Part shown: piece after piece, positions 5,875 to 6,056 of the stretch
Position numbering within the stretch: the stretch's first letter is position 1
Layout: each line of letters starts with the position of its first letter
NCBI GenBank assembly: GCA_012511735.1
Contig: JAAZFK010000167.1
Location: forward strand, 1-6,056
Direction of reading: 5' to 3'
DNA length: 6,056 nt
Origin: Clostridiaceae bacterium
GTDB taxonomy: Bacteria > Bacillota > Clostridia > Saccharofermentanales > DTU023
Program-made: the position numbers and the translations under genes
Notes under the pieces: generated by a model
Databases searched by the model: none
What the model was told of the DNA's origin: nothing
Seen by the model: only the letters and a program-made list of their open reading frames with translations

Positions 5875-6056
5875 CTAATGTTCAAGTTGTGGCCGCTCAA
5901 TCCACTTACCCCGCCAATAGAGATAGGCAGCGTAGAAGATGATCAGTACATTGGAAGCCAGAAGCGATATCCAGACGCCGAGCGGCCCCAGGCTGGTAAA
6001 CTTCCTGAAGGCCCAGATCAGGGGCAGGCGGAAGCCCCAGAGCCTCAGGATCGACA
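5875..6056 (-). CDS. MATE-family efflux transporter, C-terminal end (partial)
   Basis: Only the last 60 codons are in the window; the rest of the gene lies beyond 6056. I translated the segment by hand: it begins SILRLWGFRLPLIWAF, continues with SLGPLGVWISLLASNV and a hydrophobic helix, and ends YWRGKWIERPQLEH before TAG. The pattern R-x-W-G-x-R-x-P-L, then LG-x-x-GVW, a final helix and a short W-R-x-G-x-W tail is typical of the last two helices of MATE multidrug/Na+ (or H+) antiporters of about 450 residues. The family places it in the cytoplasmic membrane, exporting cationic or other small molecules. It lies 14 nt upstream of the hydrolase on the same strand. With so little of the protein visible, the family call is probable, not certain, and the substrate is unknown. 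Confidence 0.72.
   Translation of the reverse strand, partial: SILRLWGFRLPLIWAFRKFTSLGPLGVWISLLASNVLIIFYAAYLYWRGKWIERPQLEH

Noticed and set aside
1..6056. CRISPR arrays, tRNA or rRNA genes, insertion sequences, attachment sites
   Set aside because: I saw no regularly spaced repeats, RNA gene signatures, transposase-like proteins or terminal repeats. Apart from the 211-bp divergent region, the window is nearly all coding.

Overview
The window looks like chromosome from an anaerobic bacterium, most likely of the Bacillota (Clostridia or Negativicutes-like). Three things point there: strong AGGAGG-type ribosome binding sites with TTG starts, a small zincin of the kind common in Firmicutes (HELTHH motif), and a biotin-dependent, Na+-translocating decarboxylase typical of fermenting or syntrophic anaerobes. 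The assignment is an inference. Base composition is moderately GC-rich by eye, except for a sharply AT-rich control region near 4380-4405.

Positions 1-4246 hold a tightly packed minus-strand operon. Read in transcription order it is an MdcA/MadA-type malonate CoA/ACP transferase (2615-4246), then the decarboxylase subunits: carboxyltransferase MmdA (1048-2595, TTG start), small membrane subunit MmdD (683-1036), biotin carrier MmdC (293-667) and the N-terminus of the membrane Na+ pump MmdB (1-280, cut by the window edge). Intergenic gaps are 11-19 nt, and two stop codons are embedded in the next gene's Shine-Dalgarno. The order A-D-C-B without an epsilon subunit matches the arrangement known from Propionigenium-type methylmalonyl-CoA decarboxylase.

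The unusual point is the first gene. MdcA normally belongs to malonate decarboxylases that carry malonate on an acyl carrier protein and use a split carboxyltransferase (MdcD/E or MadC/D). Here it is joined directly to a complete set of CoA-type Na+-pump decarboxylase genes, and no carrier protein gene lies between them. The simplest reading is a two-step, CoA-based malonate fermentation: acetyl-CoA + malonate gives malonyl-CoA + acetate, then malonyl-CoA gives acetyl-CoA + CO2 with Na+ export. CoA would cycle catalytically and the energy would be conserved as a sodium gradient.

Positions 4247-4457 form a divergent control region. It holds a perfect 9-bp inverted repeat lying between, and overlapping, the -35 and -10 boxes of a good minus-strand promoter, which suggests a repressor-operated switch for the operon. 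On the plus strand, 4458-4850 encodes a small zincin metallopeptidase. It converges on, and overlaps by 16 bp, a minus-strand pair: a membrane-anchored alpha/beta hydrolase (4835-5860, TTG start) and, upstream of it, the C-terminal end of a MATE-family exporter (5875-6056, cut by the window edge).
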